The notes beneath the pieces are model-generated. The model saw nothing but the letters and a program-made list of their open reading frames with translations, was not told the DNA's origin and did not search any database. From NCBI GenBank assembly GCA_963665005.2, contig CAXXTQ010000001.1:868001-932000 (forward strand): a DNA stretch of 64,000 bases, in the 5' to 3' direction. Source of the stretch: G963665005 sp963665005 (lineage in GTDB: Bacteria; Bacillota; Clostridia; Christensenellales; SZUA-584). This document shows positions 25,516 to 34,585 of this stretch, in pieces (position 1 is the first letter of the stretch; the number at the start of each line of letters is the position of its first letter). Position numbers and translations under genes: made by a program.

Positions 25516-26133
25516 ATGAGTATGCTGTGGTATAATATTCCTGTATTAAATTATAGGGGTATTTATAAGCAGCTAATGTTAACTTATCTTATGAGAATAA
25601 CCAAGGATGAGCATAAGCATATTCTTTGGTACATATATGAGAACTATCGAGACGATATGTATAATATGGCAAGATCGATTATTCGTGATAATTATCTTGC
25701 AGAAGATGTTGTACAAGCGTCATTTGAACGAATTATCAAAAAAATGCACCTAATTGAAAAAATTCCTTGCAACGGTTTGCGAAGATATACTGTATTATTA
25801 GTGAGAAGTGTTGCAATTAACATGAGCATAACAGAGGATAAATATAAACTTGAATCTGATGAGGATATAGAAATATTGGCCGGTATTGATGATTTTAGTC
25901 TTGAAAACCTGGCTATTCAAAATGAACAGGTTGGTATTATCAGAAAATGTCTGAATGAAATGGATGAGAAATATGCACACCCCATGATCTTTCGTTACTA
26001 TTATGGATGTACAGACAGCGAAACGGCTGAATTGCTTGACATCAACTCTGCAAGTACGGTGAGATCATTGTGTTACAGAGGCAAGAAGATGATTATAAAG
26101 GCAATGAGAAAGGCAGGTGATCTTCATGAGTAG
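25516..26133 (+). CDS. Sigma-70 family RNA polymerase sigma factor (ECF-like)
   Basis: Alternative sigma factor, up to 205 aa. Region 2: LWYIYENYRDDMYNMARSIIRDNYLAEDVVQASFERI. Region 4: MDEKYAHPMIFRYYYGCTDSETAELLDINSASTVRSLCYRGKKMI. The start is uncertain because no good ribosome site is seen; ATG at 25576 or 25591 would fit the family length better than 25516. The anti-sigma gene overlaps its end. It may direct expression of the secreted proteins that follow. Confidence 0.9.
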   Translation: MSMLWYNIPVLNYRGIYKQLMLTYLMRITKDEHKHILWYIYENYRDDMYNMARSIIRDNYLAEDVVQASFERIIKKMHLIEKIPCNGLRRYTVLLVRSVAINMSITEDKYKLESDEDIEILAGIDDFSLENLAIQNEQVGIIRKCLNEMDEKYAHPMIFRYYYGCTDSETAELLDINSASTVRSLCYRGKKMIIKAMRKAGDLHE

Positions 26134-26848
26134 TAACAAAGAGAACAATTCAACTAGCAGCTATAATCGTTTTGATGACGAGATTTTTGTTGCGTTGTTC
26201 CGAAAAGGTGCTCATGACTATTTAGAAAATGACCTGTTTGGTGACTTGCCTGAAAATACAGATGATGTGCAATCAGGCCTTTCCGAGATTGCCAATAAAA
26301 AGATAAAAAAGATGATCAGTCAAGCAATACGCAGAGAAAAAAACATGCGGATTATCAAACACTTGCCACGAATTGTTGCGATTGTTCTGATAGTCGTTGT
26401 GGTCTGCTCAATCACAGTGATGAGCGTTGAGGCGCTTCGGCTTCCTTTCCTCAACCTCTTTGTTAACACTGAAGAAAAGATTATGGATATTAAGATAGAG
26501 GAAGGTGAAACGTACGATGAAGATAATAGTTTGGCAGGTTTGTTTGGGTATATTCCAGAAGGATATGAACTGACATCAGAAGATAATCAAAACCAAGCAA
26601 CTACTTTGATTTATATAAATAAAAAGGGAGAGAGCATTTTCATTAAAAGGTTTGATAGTGAAGGCAACTTAGGCGTGGATACTGAGAATGCAGACTATGG
26701 TGAATTGTTAATAAATGACGATATAGGCTTTTATTCCACGAAGAATGGGTTAACAACACTAGTTTTTTCAAAAAACGAATATGCCTATTATATATCCGCA
26801 AGCATAGATTTGTCAGAAATAATCAAAATATCAAAAAATATCAAATAA
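26126..26848 (+). CDS. DUF4367-type anti-sigma factor, membrane-anchored
   Basis: Probable anti-sigma factor, about 240 aa. ATG at 26126 follows AGGTGA; an in-frame GTG at 26117 lies in that site. The N-terminal ~90 residues are cytoplasmic (FDDEIFVALFRKGAHDYLE, charged), followed by one membrane helix (IVAIVLIVVVVCSITVMSV), then an extracytoplasmic DUF4367 domain (LFGYIPEGYELTSE, TTLIYINKKGESIFIKRF). It starts within the end of the sigma gene, the usual layout for a sigma and its inhibitor. Confidence 0.87.
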   Translation: MSSNKENNSTSSYNRFDDEIFVALFRKGAHDYLENDLFGDLPENTDDVQSGLSEIANKKIKKMISQAIRREKNMRIIKHLPRIVAIVLIVVVVCSITVMSVEALRLPFLNLFVNTEEKIMDIKIEEGETYDEDNSLAGLFGYIPEGYELTSEDNQNQATTLIYINKKGESIFIKRFDSEGNLGVDTENADYGELLINDDIGFYSTKNGLTTLVFSKNEYAYYISASIDLSEIIKISKNIK

Positions 26849-26923
26849 TTTATCAAAAAGTGCAACGGTTTGCCTCTTAAAACTGTATTTAATATGACAA
26901 AATTTTTTATGGAGGTATTTTTT

Positions 26924-27349
26924 ATGAAAAAGATTTTAACTCTTGCATTAGTTATTGCTTTATTATGTTGTGTGAGCATAACGGGCTATGCTGAAGATAA
27001 TGAAGAAATGACTGAAAAAGCACCTGTGAGTGGTGTGAAAATGACTTATATAAACAGCGTATACACTTCCCTATCAATATCATCCAGCGGACTGTCCAGT
27101 TCTTATACTTTTATTATGGCTTATCCCGGTGTAGATGAAGTTAGAATATCTATGTATCTTCAGCGCTATGATAACGGATGGAAAACAGTTAAGCATTGGG
27201 CCCAGGATTTTACCGGTACTTATGGTTCTCTGTCAAAAAATTGGTATGTCGCAAAAGGGTATAACTATCGGGTACTTGCATATTTTTATGCTTATGATGG
27301 TTCGGATTCGGAATCTATCAGTAGAACTTTTGGCAGCGTTTGGTATTAA
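26924..27349 (+). CDS. Small secreted protein (DUF6147-like)
   Basis: A 141-aa exported protein. Start at 26924 follows TGGAGGT. Signal peptide: MKKILTLALVIALLCCVSITGYA. The mature part has a tyrosine- and serine-rich beta pattern (SLSISSSGLSSSYTFIMAYPG, ISMYLQRYDNGWKTVKHW, YRVLAYFYAYDGSDSES). It resembles a family of short secreted proteins found beside sigma/anti-sigma pairs in Clostridia; I recall DUF6147 for this type but could not check. A product of the sigma factor's regulon is likely. Confidence 0.8.
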   Translation: MKKILTLALVIALLCCVSITGYAEDNEEMTEKAPVSGVKMTYINSVYTSLSISSSGLSSSYTFIMAYPGVDEVRISMYLQRYDNGWKTVKHWAQDFTGTYGSLSKNWYVAKGYNYRVLAYFYAYDGSDSESISRTFGSVWY

Positions 27350-27686
27350 TCAGACATGATAATTAGTTTGCAGGCTGCATGGGGAAGTGTACCCCCATAC
27401 ACAACCGTGCAGTCTGCCATCTCCCATATAGGAAAACGGAGCAAAATCCTTGTAAGGTTTTTTACGAATATGGACAATTTGTCCATGCAAAAACCAATTC
27501 TTATATTCTGTGCTCAATAGAAACATTTATCTTAGTAGATGCTGTTATTATGTTATAAGGTGGTTACTTGTTCAACTTATTAATTTAAATAATCTAAAAA
27601 CAAAAGTTGACGTAAAGGAAGATAATAGAAATAATTGAGATGATAAACTTTGTCAAATTAACCATTAAGTAGGAGGTAATAGTATC
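27350..27686 (+). other. Intergenic region with paired inverted repeats
   Basis: No gene in 337 bases. GCAGGCTGCA (27370-27379) pairs with TGCAGTCTGC (27408-27417), enclosing a TGGGG/CCCCA stem, so a two-step RNA hairpin is possible; no T run follows. ATGGACAA-T-TTGTCCAT (27470-27486) is a perfect 17-base palindrome and may be an operator upstream of the lipoprotein genes. The rest is AT-rich; the strong GGAGGT site of the next gene is at its end. Confidence 0.5.
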
Positions 27687-28334
27687 ATGAAAAAAACGAT
27701 AATAGCAATTGTATTTACATTCCTCTCATTGTTGATCCTTATGACCTTTTCCGGGTGTGTTCTTCGACCAACGCCAAGTGAATACTTCGATTCGCTTCAG
27801 GAGCTTAAGGATTCGATAAGTAACAACTCAAGTATTCTTTTCCCGGACACTACAGATTATGTATTTGTGGATAGTGTGAAATTCTCGAAAGTATATAGAG
27901 GAAAATCAAACATATTAGAGGGCTATAGTTATGGCGGAGATCTAATTGTAGGTCAATCAGACACACATTTGTCGAGCATATATTTTATCTGCGAGATTTT
28001 AGATGTTGCATATGATGACAGAAACCCTGCCCCGAAGTTAGACGCAAACACTAAAATACTGGGCGTTGATCTTTATGAGAAAATTACGGATCAGTCGGAA
28101 AACCCCGACTATCTTGCTTCGGGTAATTTTCAGGAAGGATCAAAGATTATAGGTTATATTTATCAATTTGATCTTAACGGATGCCGCTATTCCATATCAG
28201 CACACTTAATTATTTTACCTGAAGAGTTGGACAACCTGAACAGTAACGACGTCGATGCAAAGGTTGAAGATTGTAAAAACGAGGTTCTTTACCTTGTTGA
28301 ATCAATAATTAAACAGGAGGAAATAGTAAAATGA
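27687..28334 (+). CDS. Putative lipoprotein, tandem paralogue 1 of 3
   Basis: A 215-aa lipoprotein with signal peptide and lipobox TFSGC (Cys24), then VLRPTPSEYFDSLQELKD. The domain ends with CKNEVLYLVESIIKQEE. Two nearly identical neighbours follow. I do not recognise the family. A GGAGGT site is present, and the stop overlaps the next start (ATGA). Confidence 0.85.
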   Translation: MKKTIIAIVFTFLSLLILMTFSGCVLRPTPSEYFDSLQELKDSISNNSSILFPDTTDYVFVDSVKFSKVYRGKSNILEGYSYGGDLIVGQSDTHLSSIYFICEILDVAYDDRNPAPKLDANTKILGVDLYEKITDQSENPDYLASGNFQEGSKIIGYIYQFDLNGCRYSISAHLIILPEELDNLNSNDVDAKVEDCKNEVLYLVESIIKQEEIVK

Positions 28335-28972
28335 GAAAAACGATAATACACATCGTAATATTACTCCTTTTATTAATGATCTGTGCAACCTTTTCCGGGT
28401 GTGTTCTTCGGCCTACGCCTTATGAATATTATGATTCGCTACAGGAGCTTAAGGATTCGGTAGGTAACAACTCAAGTATTCTTTTCCCGGACACTACGGA
28501 TTATGTATTTGTGGATAGTGTGAAATTCTCGAAAGTATATAGAGGGAAATCAAACATATTAGAGGGCTATAGTTATGGCGGAGATATAAATAAGAGTAAA
28601 TCAAAAACAAATCTGTATCGTTTGCGATTAAAATGTGAAATTTTAAAAGTTGCATATGATGACAAAAATCCGACACCTGAATTAAACGCTAACACTAAAA
28701 TAATAGACTATGATGTTTATAAAAGGATTACAGATCAGTCAAAAAACCCCGATTATCTTGCTTTAGAAAGGTACAGGGAAGGATCAAAGATAATAAGCTA
28801 TTTTTACGAATTTGACATTAGAGAATGTCGCTATTACATATCAGCAGAGTTAGTTATTTCACCTGAAGAATTGAATGATTTGAATTCTGAAGAAGTTGAG
28901 GCAAAGGTTGAAAATTGTAAAAACGAGGTAATTTACCTTGTAGAATCAATAATTGAACAGGAGGAAAAATGA
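28331..28972 (+). CDS. Putative lipoprotein, tandem paralogue 2 of 3
   Basis: A 213-aa lipoprotein with lipobox TFSGC. Residues ~35-85 match the first copy almost exactly at DNA level (about 120 bases near 28462-28590 versus 27818-27945), while the C-terminal halves differ, so the copies have partly converged or are recent. Same C-terminal VENCKNEVIYLVESIIEQEE. It overlaps the previous stop by 4 bases; GGAGG at 28315 serves the start. Confidence 0.85.
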   Translation: MRKTIIHIVILLLLLMICATFSGCVLRPTPYEYYDSLQELKDSVGNNSSILFPDTTDYVFVDSVKFSKVYRGKSNILEGYSYGGDINKSKSKTNLYRLRLKCEILKVAYDDKNPTPELNANTKIIDYDVYKRITDQSKNPDYLALERYREGSKIISYFYEFDIRECRYYISAELVISPEELNDLNSEEVEAKVENCKNEVIYLVESIIEQEEK

Positions 28973-28973
28973 A

Positions 28974-29618
28974 ATGAAAAAAAAGAGAATATCTATTGTG
29001 TTTTTACTCCTTTTACTAATAATCTTTACAACCCTTTCAGGGTGCATTCGGCCGACGCCTTATGAATATTTTGATTCAATACAGGAGCTTAAGGATTCGA
29101 TAGGCAACAACCCGAGCATTATTTTTCCGGATACTACAGGATATGTTTTTGCAGATGAGGCGCAATACAGAAAAACCTATATAGGAAAATCTAACATATT
29201 TCAGGGATATTTTTTCAACGGCGAATTAGATGAAACCAAATGTGATATAAGTTTGTTTAGTTTAAACTGCATATGCAATATACTCGAAAAACAATTTGAT
29301 GAAAGAAACCCACCTCCTGATTTAGAGCCAAACACAGAAATCTCCGGCATAAACGTGGTTGAAAAATTATATGATGCATCAGAAGACCCGAATACTTATG
29401 CGTTAAAACCGTATCTTGGGCAAGAAGGTTCAAAAATTCATGTTTTCCATTATCAATTTGATCTCAGCGGCTGCCGTTACTTTGTTTTAGGGCACATGTT
29501 TATTCCAAAAAATGATTTGAAGAATATGAAAGACAAAGATGTTAACACAAAGGTGAAAGATTGTAAAAACGAGGTGCTTTTCCTTGTTGAATCAATAATT
29601 AAACAGGAGGATAAATAA
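28974..29618 (+). CDS. Putative lipoprotein, tandem paralogue 3 of 3
   Basis: A 214-aa lipoprotein and the most diverged copy. I use ATG at 28974 after AGGAGG rather than the upstream in-frame TTG at 28953. Lipobox TLSGC; shared IRPTPYEYFDSIQELKDSIGNN and a C-terminal VKDCKNEVLFLVESIIKQED. The next gene, the large leucine-rich-repeat protein, starts 2 bases after its stop, so all four are in one transcript. Confidence 0.85.
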   Translation: MKKKRISIVFLLLLLIIFTTLSGCIRPTPYEYFDSIQELKDSIGNNPSIIFPDTTGYVFADEAQYRKTYIGKSNIFQGYFFNGELDETKCDISLFSLNCICNILEKQFDERNPPPDLEPNTEISGINVVEKLYDASEDPNTYALKPYLGQEGSKIHVFHYQFDLSGCRYFVLGHMFIPKNDLKNMKDKDVNTKVKDCKNEVLFLVESIIKQEDK

Positions 29619-29619
29619 A

Positions 29620-32600
29620 ATGAAAAAAGTAGTGATTAGTTTGATTGTTCTTGTTAGTATGTTGGTTGCGTTATCTGTAACCGCATATGCGCAGGGTGAG
29701 GCGGATGCTTTCACCTCTGAAGAACAAAAAGTATTAACGCAATTGATGGAAATACGTGAAATCGACGGCGACGTTTCGGCGGAGGTTTTGTACGACTATG
29801 ATGATAATCCCGAATTTATTATGGGAACAACGAAAGCGGGATATTTGATCATGGACAGGGAAAGCTGTGCCATTCTCGAATGGGGCACAGGATCAAGCCC
29901 GTACAGCAAGTTTGAGAATGACAAAAAATATTATGGTGGCATAATGTGTTATTGTATTGGGCTCAAAGACAAAGATACTTATTTCAACATAGTTACGGAA
30001 GAAAAGACAAAAGAAGTCTCGTATATCGAAAACCTTGACAAATATATAGCTTCATATTCAGAGTCTGATAAGGATAAAGCCTTAGATGGTACAAAGAGTG
30101 TTCCCCAAATAATTGATAATTACGAAAATAATCTCCAAAAGCTTGCGTTTGGAAATAACACTGATGATACGTGCACCTCAGTCGCATGCGGCATTGCGCT
30201 GAACTACCTCGACAGGCAATACAGCACTTTGTTCGTTGCAGATGATATGGAATCGGAGACATTAACCGGCGATGATTTAACGATCTACACCCAAGCGCAA
30301 GCGATGCACCAGTATTTGAAAAACGATTGTGGAATTGGACCCGCTTCTTTTGCAGGGGATGTAACCGATGGTATTGAGGAATACAGGCAAGATACCATCG
30401 AAACCAGCAACGTTGAAATTGACGCTGACTGGATACTCTGCGTAACCGTACCACAAGCACAATCGTATATTGCTGCACAAATTGATCAAGACAAACCTTC
30501 TATGATAACAACGACTTTAACTTCTGGTGGAGATTACCAATGGCATTCAATGGCTGTTTATGGTTACAATTCAAACACAGATGAAATTCTGGTTCACACG
30601 GGCTGGGCCAGTCGTATTGATACTCAAAATAATATAATTAATGAAACATGGATTCCTGTGTCTTATACAACATGGGCATACGAGTTTAATTATGTAATAC
30701 CACCATTAGATACATCGGCACCGACCTTATCTTCCGTCACTCCAACCAGCCCGACAACGATGCAGTTGGAATGGGAAGCTGTCACCGGGGCAGAATATTA
30801 TGAGATATACCGCTATGATTCCTACCCCGGACCCGTAATCGAAACAGTCGACAGCCCAACATTAACATATGAAGACAGCGGGTTGAACCCAGGAGAATTG
30901 TACACCTATAAGATCAAAGCATGCAAAACAAATATAGATGATATTAAAATAGAATCAGAATTCTCCAACATAATTTATGCTCGATATGTTTTGCCTGCTC
31001 CTCAAATGTCATCAGTGACCAGCTTCAGCAACTCGATCACTTGTACATGGACAAGTGTTGACGATGCGACGGGTTATGAACTGTATCGTACAACAAATCC
31101 CGTCGAAACGTATGAGAAAATCGCAACTCTGACTGGTGCGGAAACGGTGACTTATGAGGATGATTCTTTGTCTGGCGGAACAACATATTACTATAAGGTG
31201 CGCGCGTATGTAACTGTTGATGAAGAAGATATCTATTCTGAATTTTCAAATGTACAGTCTGCTACAACATCTATATTTACTTATGATCTCAATCCTGACA
31301 ATACACTCACTATTACCGGTTATTTAGGGAGCAGTACTGACATTGTTATTCCATCAGCAATAGCCGGTAAAACTGTGACAGCCATAGGCGACGATGCATT
31401 TTCATACAGTGATTTAACAAGTGTCGTAATACCTAACAGTGTAACGATTATAGGTGCCGGGACGTTTTCGCATACTGCCAGCTTAACAAGCATCACAATA
31501 CCCGATAGCGTAACCAGCATTGGAGAAGAGGCATTTTACGGTAGTTATATAACAAGTATTAGCCTTTCAAGTAATTTAACTGAAATTAGCACCAGCATGT
31601 TTAGAGGGTCAAAGCTAACAAGTATAGTCATACCGGACAGTGTTACTAGCATTGGGGAGAACGCATTTGATACTTGTTATGATTTGTCTAATGTTACGTT
31701 ATCAAGCAACCTGACGCTTATTGGTTCCTGGGCGTTTTCGGATACAACCAGCTTAACAAGTATTGTTATACCTGATAGCGTAACCAGCATTGGAGAAGGG
31801 GCATTTTCTTATAGCTACATAACAAGTATCAGCCTTTCAAGTAATTTAACAACGATTAACGCCAGTGTGTTTAATTCGTCAAATCTAACAAGTATAGTTA
31901 TCCCCGATAGCGTGACGAGTATTGGTGAGCATGCATTTCAAAGTTGTTATGATTTAACTACTGTAACCTTATCAAATAATACTACTCAAATAGGCTCATG
32001 GGCATTTGTAGAGTGTTACAGCCTTGATAATATATCAATACCAGCAAACATTACATATATTGGTTCATGGGCGTTTACTGATTGTACAAGTTTATCAAGT
32101 GTATATATTAATCCTTCTTCTGCTGAGTGCGTAATCGATAGAAGTGCATTTTCCGGATGTACAAGCTTGTCCTCGGTTACCATTGATACCGCAGATACCT
32201 TAGGTGATTTTGCATTTTTAGATTGTAGCAATCTAATACAAGTGGAACTCACGGATGTAGAAAATATAGGAATGTTTGCTTTTACTGGGTGTGATTCTTT
32301 GGAGGAAGTCATTATTACCAACGCTGCAGTTATAGGAATGTTTGCTTTTAATGAATGTAGTTCTCTAGAGGAAGTCATTGTTACCAACACTGAAGTTATA
32401 GGAGGGTTTGCTTTTCATGAATGTAGTTCTCTAGAAGATGTTGTTGTGTCTAATATAGATGTCATAGATTCGTCTGCCTTCAGCGATTGTATTAATATGA
32501 TATCGGCAAGTATAAATGCTGAAGAAATAGGCTACATGGCATTTGGATATTGTGAAAGTTTAGAAGATTTAAGTCTTGATGGTTTAGAGATAATTGGAGA

Positions 32601-33048
32601 TGAAGCTTTTGTAAATTGCTCTTCATTAATAGAAGTAGATATACCAAATGGAACTTCTTCGATTGGCTCTTGCGCTTTCCTTGATTGTAGTCAACTTGAA
32701 GATGTTTCGCTGCCAAGTAGCTTAATTAGTATTGGAAGTGACGCCTTCGCAGTCTGTATAGAACTCGAGGAAATCGTTATACCTAATAGTGTGACTAATT
32801 TGGGTTCTGGTGCATTCTCTGATTGTACCGGACTTACAAGAGCAGTGATACCGGGAAGCATCTCGGAAATAAGTTCCTGCGCTTTTGCTTGGTGCTCAAG
32901 TTTATATGATGTTACATTGGGTGAAGGCATAGAAAGTATAATGGAATACGCTTTTGCTGATTGTATAGCTCTTACTCAGATAACCATCCCCAACAGCGTC
33001 ACATATATTGATGAGACAGCATTTGAAGGATCAGGTATTGATCTATAA
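29620..33048 (+). CDS. Secreted multidomain protein: cysteine-peptidase-like domain, Fn3-like modules, BspA leucine-rich repeats
   Basis: An 1142-aa exported protein. Signal peptide 1-25. Residues ~30-360 resemble C39/C10-type papain-like peptidases: a Cys in DDTCTSVACGIALNYLDRQY and a His in QWHSMAVYGYNSNTDEILVHTGW. Residues ~365-545 hold two fibronectin-like modules with APTLSSVTPTSPT, YEIYRYD and YELYRTTNP. From ~550 to the end are BspA/TpLRR repeats of the LTSIVIPDSVTSIGENAF type, about 20-25 copies, some degraded in the middle (EEVIITNAAVIGMFAF). No cell-wall anchor motif is visible. The repeats suggest binding to host or polymer surfaces; activity of the peptidase domain is unproven. 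It is co-transcribed with the three lipoproteins. Confidence 0.87.
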   Translation: MKKVVISLIVLVSMLVALSVTAYAQGEADAFTSEEQKVLTQLMEIREIDGDVSAEVLYDYDDNPEFIMGTTKAGYLIMDRESCAILEWGTGSSPYSKFENDKKYYGGIMCYCIGLKDKDTYFNIVTEEKTKEVSYIENLDKYIASYSESDKDKALDGTKSVPQIIDNYENNLQKLAFGNNTDDTCTSVACGIALNYLDRQYSTLFVADDMESETLTGDDLTIYTQAQAMHQYLKNDCGIGPASFAGDVTDGIEEYRQDTIETSNVEIDADWILCVTVPQAQSYIAAQIDQDKPSMITTTLTSGGDYQWHSMAVYGYNSNTDEILVHTGWASRIDTQNNIINETWIPVSYTTWAYEFNYVIPPLDTSAPTLSSVTPTSPTTMQLEWEAVTGAEYYEIYRYDSYPGPVIETVDSPTLTYEDSGLNPGELYTYKIKACKTNIDDIKIESEFSNIIYARYVLPAPQMSSVTSFSNSITCTWTSVDDATGYELYRTTNPVETYEKIATLTGAETVTYEDDSLSGGTTYYYKVRAYVTVDEEDIYSEFSNVQSATTSIFTYDLNPDNTLTITGYLGSSTDIVIPSAIAGKTVTAIGDDAFSYSDLTSVVIPNSVTIIGAGTFSHTASLTSITIPDSVTSIGEEAFYGSYITSISLSSNLTEISTSMFRGSKLTSIVIPDSVTSIGENAFDTCYDLSNVTLSSNLTLIGSWAFSDTTSLTSIVIPDSVTSIGEGAFSYSYITSISLSSNLTTINASVFNSSNLTSIVIPDSVTSIGEHAFQSCYDLTTVTLSNNTTQIGSWAFVECYSLDNISIPANITYIGSWAFTDCTSLSSVYINPSSAECVIDRSAFSGCTSLSSVTIDTADTLGDFAFLDCSNLIQVELTDVENIGMFAFTGCDSLEEVIITNAAVIGMFAFNECSSLEEVIVTNTEVIGGFAFHECSSLEDVVVSNIDVIDSSAFSDCINMISASINAEEIGYMAFGYCESLEDLSLDGLEIIGDEAFVNCSSLIEVDIPNGTSSIGSCAFLDCSQLEDVSLPSSLISIGSDAFAVCIELEEIVIPNSVTNLGSGAFSDCTGLTRAVIPGSISEISSCAFAWCSSLYDVTLGEGIESIMEYAFADCIALTQITIPNSVTYIDETAFEGSGIDL

Positions 33049-33081
33049 TTGCAATTAGCTCTGAAGAACTTTAATAGAATA

Positions 33082-33123
33082 AATAAGCAAAACCGAACTC
33101 AATGTGGTTCGGTTTTGCTTATT
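33082..33123 (+). terminator. Strong rho-independent terminator after LRR gene
   Basis: Perfect 17-base arms (33082-33098 and 33107-33123), AATAAGCAAAACCGAAC type, with an 8-base loop. Ends the lipoprotein-LRR transcript. Its core resembles the terminator at 37361-37405. Confidence 0.9.
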
Positions 33124-33549
33124 CTGGCGAAGATTTTTAAACTTGCTAAAAACCTATGCAGTATTAGAGAGGGGAACCTATTAGCTTTTATAGTATAAGC
33201 TTCTGTTGGGGTGAGGGTATGCGGGGAAATATAATTATCCTACATTCAATATTGAGAATCCACGTCCCGTTATGCTTTCGCTCCTTTTTCCACCCAGCCA
33301 GACAAACAGCCAAGAATATGCAGTTAATTATAATCCTCCAAACGCAGCAGGATAACCACTTTGCAAAAAAATGTGGAAAGTAACCACGGAAGAGTTAAAA
33401 AAACACTTTAACAGTTTCTTTCGCGGCAAATTCAACAAGGACCATGCACACAACAGAGAGCATATCTGATCCACCGGACGTGCTGTTGTCCTCTTTGGAT
33501 GAGATATGAACCATGATGGTTTACATTGAAAGAACGAACGATGGAAGTT

Positions 33550-33572
33550 TGCACCACGATGGTGCATTTTTT
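33550..33572 (+). terminator. Short rho-independent terminator
   Basis: TGCACCA-CGA-TGGTGCA at 33550-33566 followed by TTTTTTATTTT. Clear hairpin with T run, plus strand. Confidence 0.75.
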
Positions 33573-33712
33573 ATTTTCAGCGTGTATCTCGCGCCACATT
33601 TATACCGCAATAAGGGCGGAAATTTCGCAGGAAGCCGGCCAATATTAAAGCCTCGCAGAGCCCCGCGGGAGCGCCCACGGCACTTTGCAGGCGTTAGCCT
33701 GAAAGTGTCATA

Positions 33713-33748
33713 GTGGGTAACGTACTTTGACGAAAGTACGTTACCCAC
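33713..33748. repeat. Perfect 16-base inverted repeat next to XRE stop
   Basis: GTGGGTAACGTACTTT (33713-33728) and its exact reverse complement (33733-33748) around loop GACG. It ends 16 bases from the stop of the minus-strand XRE gene and could be its terminator, though no T run follows. It may be an end structure of the mobile element. Confidence 0.7.
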
Positions 33749-33763
33749 AGCCCGGCGTTTTCG

Positions 33764-34456
33764 CTATTCCTCGGCTTCATCTTCTTCACCGGCGGCCTTG
33801 ATCGCCTCATCCAGCAGCCTGTCCACTGACTTCCGAAACAATTCTGCCGCCGATTGCGTGTAAAAATTCATCTGTTCCGACAGGCTGAGAACAACATATC
33901 CCATATCCTGCACATTCCGGATCGCTTTCTTGTCCTCGGCATCCAGTTCGTACCGTTCTGGATGCTTCCCGCTCTGGCTGTATTCCATGCAGACCCGAAC
34001 CGCGCGGTATAAATCGCTCAGCAGCTTGGACAAATCCACTGCTTCTATCCACGCACTGAATATGTCGGCCAAAGGTTCCATCTGCACGGTCAGCTTGAAA
34101 CCGCCTACTAAGTTCTGTTCCATATTCCCAAACCGTAGAAGGCGAATTGCGTCGATGGCCTCCTCGGATAAATCCAGATATTCTGCCGCCGCCTGTTTTG
34201 TCGCGTCAACCTTTTTGACCTCCGTCCGCCCAAGCAGGTACTCAGTGGACACATCAAAAAACTCGGCTATGCTGACCAACTTGTCAATGTCAGGGACGGA
34301 AGTCCCCAAGGAATATGAGCTTATGGCTTGACGAGTGACGCCTACATGCTCGGCCACCTTTGCCTGTGAGATGCCGGGAGTCTCTATCAGCTCGCGCAGC
34401 CGTGTAGCAAAAGGGCTGTCGTACCCGTCCGCCGGATTCTTTTTGACACGTCCCAT
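33764..34456 (-). CDS. XRE-family regulator with long C-terminal domain
   Basis: A 230-aa DNA-binding protein. HTH at about residues 16-70 (FATRLRELIETPGISQAKVAEHVGVTRQAISSYSLG), then the common IAEFFDVSTEYLLGRTEV. The remaining ~150 residues are mostly helical with no recognised domain. The start has GGAGGG 7 bases upstream. Divergent from the relaxase gene, so it probably controls mobilisation. The base composition differs from the chromosome, supporting transfer. Confidence 0.92.
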   Translation of the reverse strand: MGRVKKNPADGYDSPFATRLRELIETPGISQAKVAEHVGVTRQAISSYSLGTSVPDIDKLVSIAEFFDVSTEYLLGRTEVKKVDATKQAAAEYLDLSEEAIDAIRLLRFGNMEQNLVGGFKLTVQMEPLADIFSAWIEAVDLSKLLSDLYRAVRVCMEYSQSGKHPERYELDAEDKKAIRNVQDMGYVVLSLSEQMNFYTQSAAELFRKSVDRLLDEAIKAAGEEDEAEE

Positions 34457-34513
34457 ATTCTAAACCCTCCATGTTATATTATCTTGCACTTTTATCATTA
34501 TAGCAAGTATCGC

Positions 34514-34557
34514 TTGATATGTCAATAGTATTTGCAATATAATATATTATGCAAATA
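34514..34557 (+). promoter_or_regulatory. Promoter and inverted repeat upstream of relaxase
   Basis: TTGATA (34514-34519), 18-base spacer and TATAAT (34538-34543) form a good sigma-A promoter. TATTTGCA (34529-34536) and TGCAAATA (34550-34557) are an 8-base inverted repeat that brackets the -10 box; it could be an operator for the divergent XRE protein or part of an oriT. Confidence 0.6.
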
Positions 34558-34585
34558 TATATTGCAGAAAGGAGGAGATGTAACC

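Larger units (their letters stand above)
33124..33763 (+). other. Gene-poor border of mobile remnant
   Basis: 640 bases with no convincing gene. A 32-codon ORF at 33371-33469 lacks a ribosome site. A short terminator lies at 33550-33572 (TGCACCA/TGGTGCA plus a T run), a sign that a transcript from the left once ended here. From about 33580 base composition turns visibly richer in G and C, marking entry into the mobilisation module. Confidence 0.5.

Noticed and set aside
31320..33040. Regular repeats as a CRISPR or tandem DNA repeat
   Set aside because: They are in-frame leucine-rich repeats of one coding sequence with varied DNA.
33513..33713. 66-codon plus-strand ORF at the mobile border
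   Set aside because: A terminator hairpin (33550-33572) lies inside it, no ribosome site is present and the composition changes mid-ORF.
34532..34585. TTG codons at 34532 and 34562 as relaxase starts
   Set aside because: 34532 lies in the promoter between the -35 and -10 boxes and 34562 is upstream of the ribosome site, so neither can be used normally.
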